Assembly: GCA_947179155.2 (NCBI GenBank)
Contig: OX359267.1
Span: 37,030,498-37,094,497 of the forward strand
DNA: 64,000 nt
From: Hedera helix
Lineage: Eukaryota > Streptophyta > Magnoliopsida > Apiales > Araliaceae
Direction of reading: 5' to 3'
In this document: positions 1 through 11,569 of the stretch, in pieces
Position numbering within the stretch: the first letter of the stretch is position 1
Layout: each line of letters opens with the position of its first letter
Program-made: the position numbers and the translations under genes
The notes under the pieces: model-generated
The model's database searches: none
Seen by the model: only the letters and a program-made list of their open reading frames with translations
What the model was told of the DNA's origin: nothing

Positions 1-938
1 GGTTGTAAGACCCCGAATTTATGAAATACAAAATTTAATTTTTCTTCATATATATTTCTTGAAACAGTAAATGGTTAAATTGACAAAATTGAAAGTTAAG
101 GATGTTATGTGCAAATTTTATTTTGTCGGACAATATTCTTTTTGTCGGGGAATATTCGTTTTGTCGAGGAATATTCGGGCCGTACGACGGCGCCGAAATA
201 ACAAATTATTTGTGGACCCCACAACGGAATAATTGTCGGATATAGAAAACGACAGAAGTAACCTTTTTAAATAAAAATAGTCAACGGTGTTAACTGTTAA
301 AATACCGGTGATAAAAGAATAGTAGCATACGGTAATTTATGGTATTTTATTGTGGCACACGGTATTCTACAGTAGCACACGGTATTGCACAGTGTCTCGT
401 ATTATTGATCTGATAATTGACATCGTAACTGTTGCACATCATTTCATCAATAATTGTCGTTGCATAATATTTTATGTTATCAATTCAATAATTGTTGCTA
501 CACAGTATTTTGCATTATTGATTCAATAATTGTCATTACACTGTATTTCATATCATCGAGTCAATAATTGTTGGTGCACTGTAGTTTAAAATTATTGAAT
601 CTAATAATTGTCACAGTAGCAAATACACTGTAATTTATATTATTAAATTAATAATAATCTGTAGCGTGTTTATTATATTATTGTTGTAACATTATTTTAT
701 TTAATATGCAAGACCCATAGGAAGAAAAAAAAAATAAAAAAAAAAATAATAAAAAAAATTAATTTATTTTTATTTTTCTAAATAGTAACATGTGGACCCT
801 ACGTGGGGGCCACATGTAAATTAACATGTGAAATTGTTGCTGGAGGAGTTAGGCAGCATGCGCTGCCAGAATTGAAATTTGATGCTGGCGTGCTGCCAGC
901 AACTCACCTACCAACTCGCATAGTAACTTCTTTTCTCC

Positions 939-947
939 TATAAATAG
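939..947 (+). promoter_or_regulatory. TATA box of the LTR promoter
   Basis: TATAAATAG follows TTTTCTCC in the LTR. The same sequence is kept at 7156-7164 and 13838-13846 in the other two LTR copies, with the downstream leader almost unchanged, as expected for the LTR core promoter. Confidence 0.6.
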
Positions 948-1536
948 ATTGCTCAGCTGAATAGAAAAAATCACACCTAAAACATAAAATTTTTCTATAA
1001 GAATTTTATGAGTTTTCTCTGAGAATAGTAAGGTTATTTTGAGAGTTTGAAAGCCAAAAGGAGTGCAGAAATTTTTCAAGTAAGTCTTTTATTAAAGAGT
1101 AGTAATTTCATAAATTCATATATTTCGCGGTATTCACAAAACTTCCTTTAGAAGACTCTTCTATTAGAAGATTCATTTTTAAAAGCTTTCTTTAGAAGAT
1201 TTATTTTGAAATATTATTTTAAAAACTATTTGAAAGTTGTTATATTATACTACAAAAATTATGTTAAATATATATAATTTTGATAGTTCATAATATACGA
1301 GTTATCATACACTTTGAAATTTATATGTGGTAATTACTAATTTTATTATAAAAATATAGGTTGATCAACCTCATTTAAATCAATATCCAGTCACGTGTTA
1401 AGGTAAGGGGTATCACTCTTTTCATCATCATAAATGGATATTATTTTCTTTCTTACTTGAAGGGATTATCATTCTTTGATTCTCGAAAATAATATCGTTT
1501 CTTTCTTGTGCCATTTATTTCCATGTATTAAATTGT

Positions 1537-1789
1537 GGGAATAACCTTACGGCGCGGTTTACCGCCTGTTGGTGAATAACCTTATGTATTCATTCCTTAT
1601 TAATCTTTGAGAATAACCTTACGGTGCGGATTACGCCTGTTTGGTGAATAACTCTTCGTGTTCAAATTCTATTAAATTGTGGGAATAACCATACGGTGCG
1701 GATTACGCCTGTTTGGTGAATAACTATTCGTATTCAAATTGATGGGAATAACCTTACGGTGCGGATTATCGCCTGTTGGTGAATAACCC
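1537..1789 (+). repeat. Four tandem copies of a ~45-60 bp unit inside the LTR
   Basis: The unit reads roughly GGGAATAACCTTACGGYGCG, then GATTACCGCCTGTTGGTGAATAACC. Four copies lie here; three copies lie at the corresponding site of the two younger LTRs (7846-8027 and about 14527-14709). Copy number therefore varies between elements of one family. Confidence 0.8.
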
Positions 1790-3134
1790 TTTTTATTTGT
1801 CTCTTGTGAAAATAATTTGTCTACACGAATTATCACATGACACTTTTATTCCATATTCGTAAGTGATATCATTTTCCTTTATACTCATAAGGGATACCAT
1901 CTTTTTCATATTCCATTATTCAAACTTACTATGGTAAGGGATATTAATTTTCTTCACCTTCTGTTAATCAAACCTGCTACGGTAAGGGATATTATTTTCT
2001 TCCATACACCTAAATCGAAACTTATTATGGAACTATTGCTTCTATAATTCCTGAAAATATTATATGTTCCATAATAGTTGAACTTCATTATTTCAACTGA
2101 ACCTTCCTATTTTCTGAACCTTTCTGTTGAACTATAATCGTTATTCTGAACTGTGGATCTTGAATATCATTTTTAAATTTCACTCCACATCATGTTGGCA
2201 ATTTGGACATTATTTGAATCTGCACAAAGTAAACTTCCGATACTTATTGTTTATCCTGTTCTTCTGTTCATCATTTGTATCACTGTTATTTGTATTAATC
2301 ATCAAGAATCAAGTTGTTGTGAATATCTGTGGCCGGGGGCACAGATATGATATAATTGTTGAACAGATGATAGGTTAAAGGCGATATACTAGGTTAAAGG
2401 CGATACATCTGTTCGGTGTCTTTTATGGCACGTGGTGAATGTTCTCTTTGGCCCGTAGTGCAAAGATGAACTGTTGGTTGGTATGATTATGACCAAAGGC
2501 TGAATCTGGTATAATCATGACCGTTGGTGATTTATTGAATAACTTTGGCCCGTAGTGCAAAGATGAACTGTTGATTTGCATGATTATGACCAGGAACTGT
2601 GAATTTTTATTATCATGACTAATGGTATTTCAGATGATAAAAGTTGATGATGTTTTTACTAAAAAGAGAAGCGAGTGGACATTATGGTCTGCATTATTCT
2701 TCTAATAGATTGCTCATTCCGCTGCTATTATTGATCTGAACGTTGTTTAAGAATTTAACTGCAGTTTTTGATATAAACCTTGTAGTCTATTGTATTCTAT
2801 CAAGAACTCAACTGTTGAAGGCTAATGATAAATTATTCGTCATTATCTTAGTCATGATATTTCTTACTGGGCTATTTGAGCTCACCCTTTCTTTTCGTTC
2901 CATTGTTTTTCAACAGGAGATGAGAACGTAACGGGGTCTAGCCGGGGAATAGAGTGAGAGTGCGGGGATAGCTATCATAGTCTTCACGTGTTATAAAATA
3001 GTGTGGCAATAATAATGAAGACTTAGTTGTGTTGTATTATCCACTGTATTGTTGTACGTTGTTGTAATAATTTTATTGTAGTCTTTTGACGACTCAAGTT
3101 TGGACTGTGTGGGCCTAGATTTGGGGGTGTCACA

Positions 3135-4100
3135 CATGAAGGAATAAATTATAAAACTCAATTAAAACATCAATTAAAAATAAGGTTCAACATCCCTTTA
3201 GAACTGAAAATAAAAACGTAGCCTGACATCCTTCAAAATAATCTCCACTAGTTGAAAAGCTCTCTCCAAGAAATTAAGAGAAAGATCTCCCAAAAACTTA
3301 CAATGAATAATGAGAGGCTGACCCTCTATTTATAGGCCTCTAACTTGTCCAAACCCTTATAGGATTTACAATTAAAAATAAAAGAAAAATAAAATAATTA
3401 TTATCCTAACCCTAGTTGGAATTAAAATCCAATTTGGAATAACAAAGTAGCAAAATTCCGAAATAATTCCGTTTCTGCTCCTTTTCCGTCCAGCCAAACA
3501 AGCCTCAGTTGACCCGGTCAACGCGGAAGCCGCGTTGGATGACGTCAGCATGCTCCTCCGCGCATTGTGCGGAGGCTTTCTTCACCGGACGCCAAACGAC
3601 GGCGTTTCTGTTATGCGCCGGTTTCTTCGCACGCAATGCGCGAACTACTTTCCATTAAATCGCCAAACGACGTCATTCTGATCCTGCACGCTGAAGCCTA
3701 CAGCGCAATGCGCGGACCAACTTTTCTTCTGAAATTACGAAATTGCCATCGGTCACCAACTTTAACTTATTTACCAAATTGCCATCAGATTTTTGCAGAA
3801 TTTACAGATTTGCCTCTAAGCTTATTTTTCCTACAAAATAAAATATAAAATAATTAAAAATAAATAAAAATACTAAATATCCTAAAAACACAATAATAAA
3901 TAAAACACCTAAAATAAATAAAAACACATAAATAAAAAGAAATATAAAAATACTATAAAATTACCTAAATTAACATAAATTAACTAAAATCCTATAAAAT
4001 CTATTAAAACCAAAATTAGCTAAATAATTAAACATTTAAGCACACAATAAATATAAAAACAAAGTATTAGAAAATAAAAATATCGTATAATTTAACCTTA
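3135..4100 (-). mobile_element. Minus-strand LTR-like remnant with TATA box and GC-rich patch
   Basis: On the minus strand CCTATAAATAG (3326-3334) is followed by a leader-like sequence that ends abruptly at the LTR boundary at 3134, which is the layout of an LTR promoter cut by the neighbouring LTR. The stretch 3480-3720 is strikingly GC-rich for this window and repeats GCGCAATGCGC-like and CCAAACGACG motifs. From 3840 to 4100 it is almost pure A/T with AAAATAAATAAAA repeats. No intact ends or TSD were identified, so the assignment to a retroelement is an inference. Confidence 0.4.
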
Positions 4101-5728
4101 TCATATGGTGATATAAGTTTCAAAGTCTGATCCTAAATGGGATCAGGACGACTGTCATGAAGAAATAAGGCAATCCAAGTCTCCGAACCTCAATCTAGTT
4201 CAAAAATAGCTGAGGGGTAGTAGTTATCGTTGTCTTGGGTTTTTGACAAGGAAGATTCATTGATTATGGGTGTTGGATGTGGAAGATTCAGAATTGAAGA
4301 ACACATGACATGCCAGCGATGAAGAGTTATCTGGAGCCAAGGTCGAGAAAGGTTTCTTCATCTGTAAGGGGGACACGAGTATTGAATAACTCCATCAAAA
4401 GTTCAGTAAAGGGTTTAGTGGCCTTGAAAAAGGATTCGGCGACTTCAGAGGTTTGTGCAAAGGTTTAAGGAAGCATCGAATGTACACTTTTCGATCGGAG
4501 GATCGGGTTCAGGTGTAACTGCAACATCTGTTATTATCCTGAATTTTATATTTAGACAGTTCATTGACCACGGTTATATTGGAGGTCGAATCTCGTTTAT
4601 CTTGTGGATAAGATTGATTATGGAGTCAGTATTCAAGAAGTTCTAGGGGATCTAGACATTCAACATCAGAAGATGAGCTCTTATATTGGTGAAATTCGGG
4701 TGATTCACTTTAGGGAGATATATTCGGCTCAATTCAGATCTATTGCATGATGTTCATATTAGGGATTAGTGGTGGTAGGAGGAGGGGAGGCGTGTTCGGC
4801 TTGTAGTTTGGGAGTTAGGGATTTTTCTTTGGTTTGGTGTTCGGGAGGTAGTTCAGAGGGGTTCGTTGAATTGTGGGAGTGGATTCAGAAATTTGGGCTG
4901 CTTTGACAGGTCTTCAGCCTTTGATTTTGCGGAATTGTTGTTTTCCGGCATCAAACATCTCGGAAGGGTCTCTCTTTTTATTGTTATGGAGTTTGGCAGG
5001 TACGAAGATGACAAAAGTTGGTCGTTTTTCAATCTGTATGCTTTGTAGGGGGTCGGTAGAGTTGGAAGATGAGGTTAGAAGTGATGCAGTTTCAGATGGT
5101 TCAGGAGGATTAGAAGTAGGTATATTTTGGTTTTTTGGGGGTTCGACAATGAGAACGTGGGATTCAACAATAACGGTGCAGGGATCGAAAGTGATAGTGT
5201 GAGATTAACGGGTTCGGGAATGTTAGATATTCTTAGTTTTAGAGTTCGGTGGGTTCAGGAGTATTGATAGATATATTGGAGATGGTGGAGTCGGTTCAGT
5301 TTGGGGTTTGATTTATGATTTTTAAGGATGAACTATTTTGTTTTGGGGTTCGGCTGGGGTCAAAAAAGGATTGGATTGTGTTGGGGAGGTGGCTTTTACA
5401 AGTTTTTAGCATTTGATTTTTCGGAGTTTGTGTTTTTCATCCTCAGACATTTTGAAGACATCTCTCTTATTGGTATTTTGAAGTTCAGTAGGTTCGATAG
5501 TGTTAGTGAATATGTTTGTTTGGATTTCTGGAATAGTTTAGGAGGGTTCGGTGGCCTCGACAATATTAACGAAGGGTTCAACGACTTCGGCAGTTTCAAC
5601 AGTTACACTTTGCAAACATGACAGTAAAGGGGTACACTGGTCTTTTTAATTAATTTATCCAGCTAACAATATATTTCTGGTATTACTTTCATATTAAAAA
5701 ATCTTTATAATAAGATAGTGGGGGGCAA
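4101..5728. mobile_element. Decayed internal region upstream of a Tat/Athila-like LTR
   Basis: The plus strand is G/T-rich with repeated GGGTTCGG and GGTTCAG motifs, and two diverged copies of a segment can be aligned (about 4900-4985 and 5395-5465; shared pieces such as TTTGATTTT, GGAATT or GGAGTT, and the following CATC). It ends in a polypurine stretch at 5716-5726 directly before an LTR start, so it is most simply the 3' internal part of the element whose LTR begins at 5729. No gag or pol domain is recognisable. Confidence 0.45.
4914..5205 (-). pseudogene. Antisense open frame, Pro/Ser-rich, upstream of the 3' LTR
   Basis: Read on the minus strand, one frame is open for about 97 codons with a Pro/Ser/Thr-rich composition (for example EPPKNQNIPTSNPPEPSE) and ends in a stop at 4914. 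It has no in-frame ATG near its beginning. A second diverged copy of its distal part lies in minus-strand orientation at 5396-5599. Some Tat-lineage elements carry an antisense ORF between integrase and the 3' LTR; the position and strand fit, but I see no recognisable domain, so the link is inference. Confidence 0.3.
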
Positions 5729-6193
5729 TGTTGGGATATAATTTATTGGTTCCCGAATTAGTGTGGGCCCAAGTTTATTCACTATTTGGAGTATGGATTG
5801 GACTACTTTCTACACACTATGATGGGCTTGGTATTGGGGCATGCCCATTTAAGTGTAATTTTCCTTTTGGGACGACTTGGTAAAATTAGGAGGGTGAAAA
5901 TCCATATTGACATAGGATTCCAAATTAGATAATGATTCTGAATCTTAGGGGTCATAAAGATTGATCGGTCTACATTATATTCCTAATTGGATTCTATTCA
6001 AGGGATTCCCCATCCTAATTGGCCACGGATAACAAGGCAGATGAGAAAAGTATAAATACAAGCATGGACTCACAGTACACACAATCTTTCTTATTATTCT
6101 CTTATCAAATATCAATTTATTCCAGCAATTTTATGCTCTCTATTGTTACACTTTTTGGCCTTTACTTATTCTCACGCCGGAGTATACCCAGAC
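5729..6193 (+). mobile_element. Tat/Athila-like LTR, left part (split by the Tekay element)
   Basis: A polypurine tract (ATAGTGGGGGGCAA) is followed by TGTTGGGATATAATT, the usual start of this class of LTR. It contains a TATA-like AAGTATAAATACAAGC near 6048 and the ACGCCGGAGT motif (6175-6184) common in the R/U5 region of non-chromovirus gypsy LTRs. The LTR is cut at 6193, where the Tekay element inserted with TSD CAGAC, and resumes at 16060. Confidence 0.55.
6189..6193 (+). repeat. Target-site duplication CAGAC (left)
   Basis: CAGAC immediately precedes the 5' LTR of the Tekay element, and the same five bases follow its 3' LTR at 16055-16059. Five base pairs is the normal TSD length for Ty3/gypsy integrase. 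Confidence 0.9.
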
Positions 6194-9100
6194 TGTAAGA
6201 CCCTGAATTTTATGAAATATAAAATTTAATTTTCTTCATAAATTTTTTTCATGAAACAGTAAGTGGTTAAATTGGCAAAGTTAAAAGTTAAAGATGTTCC
6301 GTGCAAATTATACCTTGTCGGGGAATATTCTTTTTGTCGGGGAATATTCGTTTTGTCGGGGAATATTCGTTCTGCCCGTACGACGGCGCAATATAATATT
6401 CGTGTCGTACGACGGCGCCGAAATAACTAATTAGTGGTGGACCCACAACGGAATATTTGTCGGAGATAGAAAACGACATAAGTAACCTTTTTAAATAAAA
6501 ATAGTCAACGGAACTGTTAAAATACCGGTGATAAAAGAATAGTAGCATACGGTAGTTTATGGTATTTTCTGTAGCACACGGTACTCTACAGTAGCACACG
6601 GTATTGCACAGTGTCTTATATTATTGATCTGATAATTGACACCGTAACTGTTGCACATCATTTCATCAATAATTGTCGCTGCATAATATTTTATATTATC
6701 AATTCAATAATTGTTGCTACACAATATTTTGCATTATTGATTCAATAATTGTCATTACACTGTATTTCATATCATTGAGTCAATAATTGTTGCTGCACTG
6801 TTTTTTAAAATTATTGAACCAAATAATTGTCACAGTAGCAAATACACAGTAATTTATATTATTAAATTAATAATAATCTGTAGCGTGTTTATTATATTAT
6901 TGTTGTAACATTATTTTATTTAATATGCAAGACCCATAGGAAGAAAAAAAAAATAAAAAAAAAATAATAAAAAAATTAATTTATTTTTATTTTTCTAAAT
7001 AGTAACATGTGGACCCTACGTGGGGGCCACATGTAAATTAACATGTGAAATTGTTGCTGGAGGAGTTAGGCAGCATGCGCTGCCAGAATTGAAATTTGAT
7101 GCTGGCGTGCTGCCAGCAACTCACCTACCAACTCGCATAGTAACTTCTTTTCTCCTATAAATAGATTGCTCAGCTGAATAGAAAAAATCACACCTAAAAC
7201 ATAAAATTTTTCTATAAGAATTTTATGAGTTTTCTCTGAGAATAGTAAGGTTATTTTGAGAGTTTGAAAGCCAAAAGGAGTGCAGAAATTTTTCAAGTAA
7301 GTCTTTTATTAAAGAGTAGTAATTTCATAAATTCATATATTTCGCGGTATTCACAAAACTTCCTTTAGAAGACTCTTCTATTAGAAGATTCATTTTTAAA
7401 AGCTTTCTTTAGAAGATTTATTTTGAAATATTATTTTAAAAACTATTTGAAAGTTGTTATATTATACTACAAAAATTATGTTAAATATATATAATTTTGA
7501 TAGTTCATAATATACGAGTTATCATACACTTTGAAATTTATATGTGGTAATTACTAATTTTATTATAAAAATATAGGTTGATCAACCTCATTTAAATCAA
7601 TATCCAGTCACGTGTTAAGGTAAGGAACATTAATCTTTTTACACTCTTAAATTTATTACGGTAAGGAATACCATTCATTTCAAACTCTTAAATTTACTGT
7701 GGTAAGGAATGTCATTTTTATTGGAATATCATCTTCTTTCATATTTTATTATTTAAACTTACCACGGTAAGGAATTATCATTCTTTGATTCTCGAAAATA
7801 ATATCGTTTCTTTCTTGTGCCATTTATTTCCATGTATTAAATTGTGGGAATAACCTTACGGCGCCGATTACCGCCTGTTGGTGAATAACCTTTTGTATTC
7901 ATTCCTTATTAATCTTTGAGAATAACCTTACGGTGCGGATTACCGTCTGTTTGGTGAATAACTCTTCGTATTCAAATTGATGGGAATAACCTTACGGCGC
8001 GGATTACCGCCTGTTGGTGAATAACCCTTTTTATTTGTCTCGTGTGAAAATAATTTGTCTACACGAATTATCACATGACACTTTTATTCCATATTCGTAA
8101 GTGATATCATTTTCCTTTATACTCATAAGGGATACCATCTTTTTCATCTTCCATTATTCAAAATTACTATGGTAAGGGATATTAATTTTCTTCACCTTTT
8201 GTTAATCAAACCTGCTACGGTAAGGGATATTATTTTCTTCCATACACCTAAATCGAAACTTATTATGGAACTATTGCTTCTATAATTCCTGAAAATATTA
8301 TATGTTCCATAATAGTTGAACTTCATTATTTCAACTGAACCTTCCTATTTTCTGAACCTTTCTGTTGAACTATAATCGTTATTCTGAACTGTGGATCTTG
8401 AATATCATTTTTAAATTTCACTCCACATCATGTTGGCAATTTGGACATTATTTGAATCTGCACAAAGTAAACTTCCGATACTTATTGTTTATCCTGTTCT
8501 TCTGTTCATCATTTGTATCACTGTTATTTGTATTAATCATCAAGAATCAAGTTGTTGTGAATATCTGTGGCCGGGGGCACAGATATGATATAATTGTTGA
8601 ACAGATGATAGGTTAAAGGCGATATACTAGGTTAAAGGCGATACATCTGTTCGGTGTCTTTTATGGCACGTGGTGAATGTTCTCTTTGGCTCGTAGTGCA
8701 AAGATGAACTGTTGGTTGGTATGATTATGACCAAAGGCTGAATCTGGTATAATCATGACCGTTGGTGCTTTATTGAATAACTTTGGCCCGTAGTGCAAAG
8801 ATGAACTGTTGATTTGCATGATTATGACCAGGAACTGTGAATTTTTATTATCATGACTAATGGTATTTCAGATGATAAAAGTTGATGATGTTTTTACTAA
8901 AAAGAGAAGCGAGTGGACATTATGGTCTGCATTATTCTTCTAATAGATTGCTCATTCCGCTGCTATTATTGATCTGAACGTTGTTTAAGAATTTAACTGC
9001 AGTTTTTGATATAAACCTTGTAGTCTATTGTATTCTATCAAGAACTCAACTGTTGAAGGCTAATGATAAATTATTCGTCATTATCTTAGTCATGATATTT

Positions 9101-9372
9101 CTTACTGGGCTATTTGAGCTCACCCTTTCTTTTCGTTCCATTGTTTTTCAACAGGAGATGAGAACGTAACGGGGTCTAGCCGGGGAATGGAGTGAGAGTG
9201 CGGGGATAGCTATCATAGTCTTCACGTGTTATAAAATAGTGTGGCAATAATAATGAAGACTTAGTTGTGTTGTATTATCCACTGTATTGTTGTACGTTGT
9301 TGTAATAATTTTATTGTAGTCTTTTGACGACTCAAGTTTGGGCTGTGTGGGCCTAGATTTGGGGGTGTCACA
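6194..9372 (+). repeat. 5' LTR of the Tekay element
   Basis: Starts TGTAAGACCCTGAA, ends GGGGGTGTCACA. TATA box at 7156-7164. Internal short tandem repeats include GTCGGGGAATATTC (three copies near 6318-6372), GCACACGGTA units near 6575-6605, and three copies of a GGGAATAACC...GGTGAATAACC unit at 7846-8027. Confidence 0.92.
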
Positions 9373-9374
9373 GT

Positions 9375-9386
9375 TGGTATCAGAGC
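9375..9386 (+). other. Primer binding site, initiator-Met tRNA type
   Basis: TGGTATCAGAGC lies two bases (GT) after the LTR end. It is the complement of the 3' end of plant initiator methionine tRNA, the standard primer of Tekay and many other plant retrotransposons. Confidence 0.9.
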
Positions 9387-9568
9387 TTAGGGATATGGTC
9401 TTTAATGGAGATCTGGGGTTAGAACTAGGAGGGGAGAGACGAATAGAATTAATCACCTGTGTGTCCTACATAAATAATATTTTATCTAATGAGTCAATTT
9501 GAATGTAGGGACATGAAGTGGTGAGTCAGTTTGTTTAACTAACAATTATTTTGTGACCACAGTAAAGA

Positions 9569-10165
9569 ATGACATCTGGAAACCAGGAGGTTAACTACGG
9601 AATGTCCGAAGCGAATGTAGAGGCCACAAACAATTCTTCTACAAACTCAGAGTTGAATCATTTGCCTAAGGCAAAAATTATTTGTATCCGATCTGAAAAA
9701 GAAGAAGGTGAAAGTTCTACCGTCGTTCTTCCAAATTCGTTCTTTAAAGGATATCCGGAACTTGCGGAAATTATTGCCTTTAATTTACTCGACAGCTGGA
9801 AACATATCATCACTTGGTTATGCGTAATAACAAAGGATAAGAAGACATGGACTTTTGAGATCAGTCTGTGGGATTTATGGTGTTCAAGTTATGATTTTCA
9901 AGAGTATTTAAAAATAATGTATCTATACTTTTGGGCGTTACAATTTAGAGGAATTCAGGTTAAGTTAGTCGTCGTTATGAAAACAGTAGTTTATCGAAAA
10001 TATTATTTTACTGGAAATCATTGGTACGCTACTACTGATGAAGTTGAAGAATCTGAGAAACAGTTCGTTAGAGAACTATTTTGTGGTATTCCCATGGTTG
10101 AGATACAAGAAGATCCGGAAGAAGCGTTCGCTGGTAACAGTCTCTCAGATCAAGAACCCGAATGA
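9569..10165 (+). CDS. 198-residue ORF of unknown function at the gag position
   Basis: An uninterrupted 198-codon frame begins with ATG 183 bases after the primer binding site, where gag would start. I do not recognise it: there is no CCHC zinc knuckle and none of the usual gag core motifs. The N-terminal third is polar (Asn/Glu/Ser-rich); the middle is rich in aromatic and hydrophobic residues (for example TWLCVITKDKKTWTFEISLW and YLYFWALQFRGIQ); the C-terminus is acidic. It runs into the protease region, which is read in a different frame from about 10128. It stays open although the neighbouring protease, RT and RNase H are all broken. It could be a captured host segment or a very divergent leftover of gag; whether it is translated is unknown. 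Confidence 0.5.
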   Translation: MTSGNQEVNYGMSEANVEATNNSSTNSELNHLPKAKIICIRSEKEEGESSTVVLPNSFFKGYPELAEIIAFNLLDSWKHIITWLCVITKDKKTWTFEISLWDLWCSSYDFQEYLKIMYLYFWALQFRGIQVKLVVVMKTVVYRKYYFTGNHWYATTDEVEESEKQFVRELFCGIPMVEIQEDPEEAFAGNSLSDQEPE

Positions 10166-10790
10166 AGTGATAACCGGTAAACTATTCATAAATTCTCGTG
10201 AAGTCTATGTCCTGTTAGACACTGACTCTACCTACTCTTTTATCTCACCAACATGTGCTCGTCGTTTAAACTTGACTCCTAAAACTTTGGACTTTGACTC
10301 ATCTGTTGAAACTCCATTAGAAGAAATAGCCATTACATCTACTGTCTATAAATTTTGTTTAGTTCAACAGTCTCACATTACCTGTTAACCTTATTTCTTT
10401 GAAAATGCATGAATTTGATGTGATTTTAGGAAGTCATTGGGTGACTAACCATCATACTAAAATTGATTGTTTTCAAAAGATCGTTAGTTTTCATATTCCT
10501 AATCAGCCTGTCATGCAAATTCAAACAACCAAACCATTGAAATCTATAACTGTTATTTCTAGCCATAAAGTCATTCGTTTATTGAAAAACGGATGTCAAG
10601 CCTTTTTAGCTCATATCACTGATTTGAACAAAAACATGTCAAACTTGAATTATATTTCCATTGTTAATGAGTTTCCTGACGTTTTTCCTGAGGAACTTCC
10701 TGGCTTAGCCCTAAACCGAGAAATTGAATTCTGTATTGACCTTGAATCAGTACTAAGCTTATTTTCAAAGCTCCATACCGAATGACTCCC
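10038..10790 (+). pseudogene. Broken retropepsin and start of reverse transcriptase
   Basis: The frame 10038-10388 contains the aspartic protease active-site region as LLDTDSTYSFISPTCARRL; the usual D-S/T-G triad has Asp in place of Gly. A frameshift near 10380-10399 moves the continuation (FDVILGSHWVTNHHTKIDCF) into the frame starting at 10399, which then reads FPDVFPEELPG, the linker that opens RT in this lineage. The frame breaks again near 10785. No RT palm motif (YxDD) is found, so RT is largely deleted. The domain order and wording match Tekay-type polyproteins; the breaks show it cannot make an active enzyme. Confidence 0.8.
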
Positions 10791-10859
10791 ATAGAACGCC
10801 AAGAGTTGAAAGTTTAATTATTAGATATCGGTATCATTCGTTCTAGTTCAAAACTTGTA

Positions 10860-11518
10860 TCGAGCAAGGAATGCGGGAAGAGCTTCAAGAACTCAAGAGA
10901 AGATTCGTTTCAGCTTTTGTTTTAATCGTACCATTAGATTTGTTATCTACAATAATGTTTTAAGTAAAGGTTCCGGTTACGTTTTAGATTATAGCTTATG
11001 CCTCTCGACAACTCAAAGATTATGAGAAAAATTATTTCACTCATGATCTAGAGTTGGCAGCAGTCGTTTTTGCGTTGAAGATTTGAAGACACTACTTGTA
11101 CGGAGAAAAAGTGGATATCTATACGGATCATAAAAGTCTCAAGTATTTCTTCACCCAGAAGGAACTCAACATGCGACAACGATGTTGACTTGAGCTGTTG
11201 AAGGATTACGACCACACAATCCAGTATCACCCGGGAAAGGCGAACGTTGTAGCTGACGCTTTGAGCAGAAAATCTTATGCGAGTACAAGTGCACTGCTGA
11301 CAACACAAAAGCGTATTTTGTACGACTTGCAAAAGATGGAGATGGAGCTAAAGACACCAGGGACCCACTCGAAGATTGCTCACGTGCGAGTAGAACCAGC
11401 TTTAATCGATAAAATTAAAGCTGCTCAAGCTACCGATCCGGAACTGGTGAACATGATGAAGAAAGTACGAGAATGTGTCATTCCCGAAGCAAGAATCGAC
11501 GAGAAAGGAATACTTTGA
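10860..11518 (+). pseudogene. Broken RNase H / connection region
   Basis: Translation in pieces gives AYASRQLKDYEKNYFTHDLE, then a YGEKVDIYTDHKSLKYFFTQ-like block, then YHPGKANVVADALSRKS, the end of plant Ty3/gypsy RNase H. In-frame stops lie at 11084-11086 and 11186-11188 (both where Trp is expected) and at 11516-11518 (where Arg, CGA, is expected). All three are explained by C-to-T or G-to-A transitions. The link from RT is lost: only about 220 bases separate RT-like and RNase H-like sequence. Confidence 0.8.
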
Positions 11519-11569
11519 GTCAACTCTCGACTCTGTGTTCCTAACGATCCTGAATTAAAGCATAAAATC

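Larger units (their letters stand above)
4..3134 (+). mobile_element. Tekay/Del-type Ty3/gypsy LTR (3.1 kb), partial element or solo LTR
   Basis: This is an LTR of the same family as the two LTRs at 6194-9372 and 12876-16054: it starts TGTAAGACCCCGAA and ends GGGGGTGTCACA, with near-identical blocks throughout. It differs from them around 1395-1460, where about 170 bp of GGTAAGGA-type repeats is replaced, and it has four rather than three copies of a 45-60 bp internal repeat. The three bases before it (GGT) equal the last bases of the polypurine tract in front of the 3' LTR at 12876, so it may be the 3' LTR of an element lying to the left; three bases are weak evidence. The short open frames in it recur at the same place in all three LTRs and are not genes. 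Confidence 0.85.

Noticed and set aside
2127..2378. 83-codon ORF, repeated at 8365-8616 and 15047-15298
   Set aside because: It lies at the same place in three LTR copies, downstream of the LTR TATA box, with no recognisable domain and no start context. It is identical because the LTRs are. The same holds for the 76-codon minus-strand and 62-codon plus-strand frames in the LTRs.
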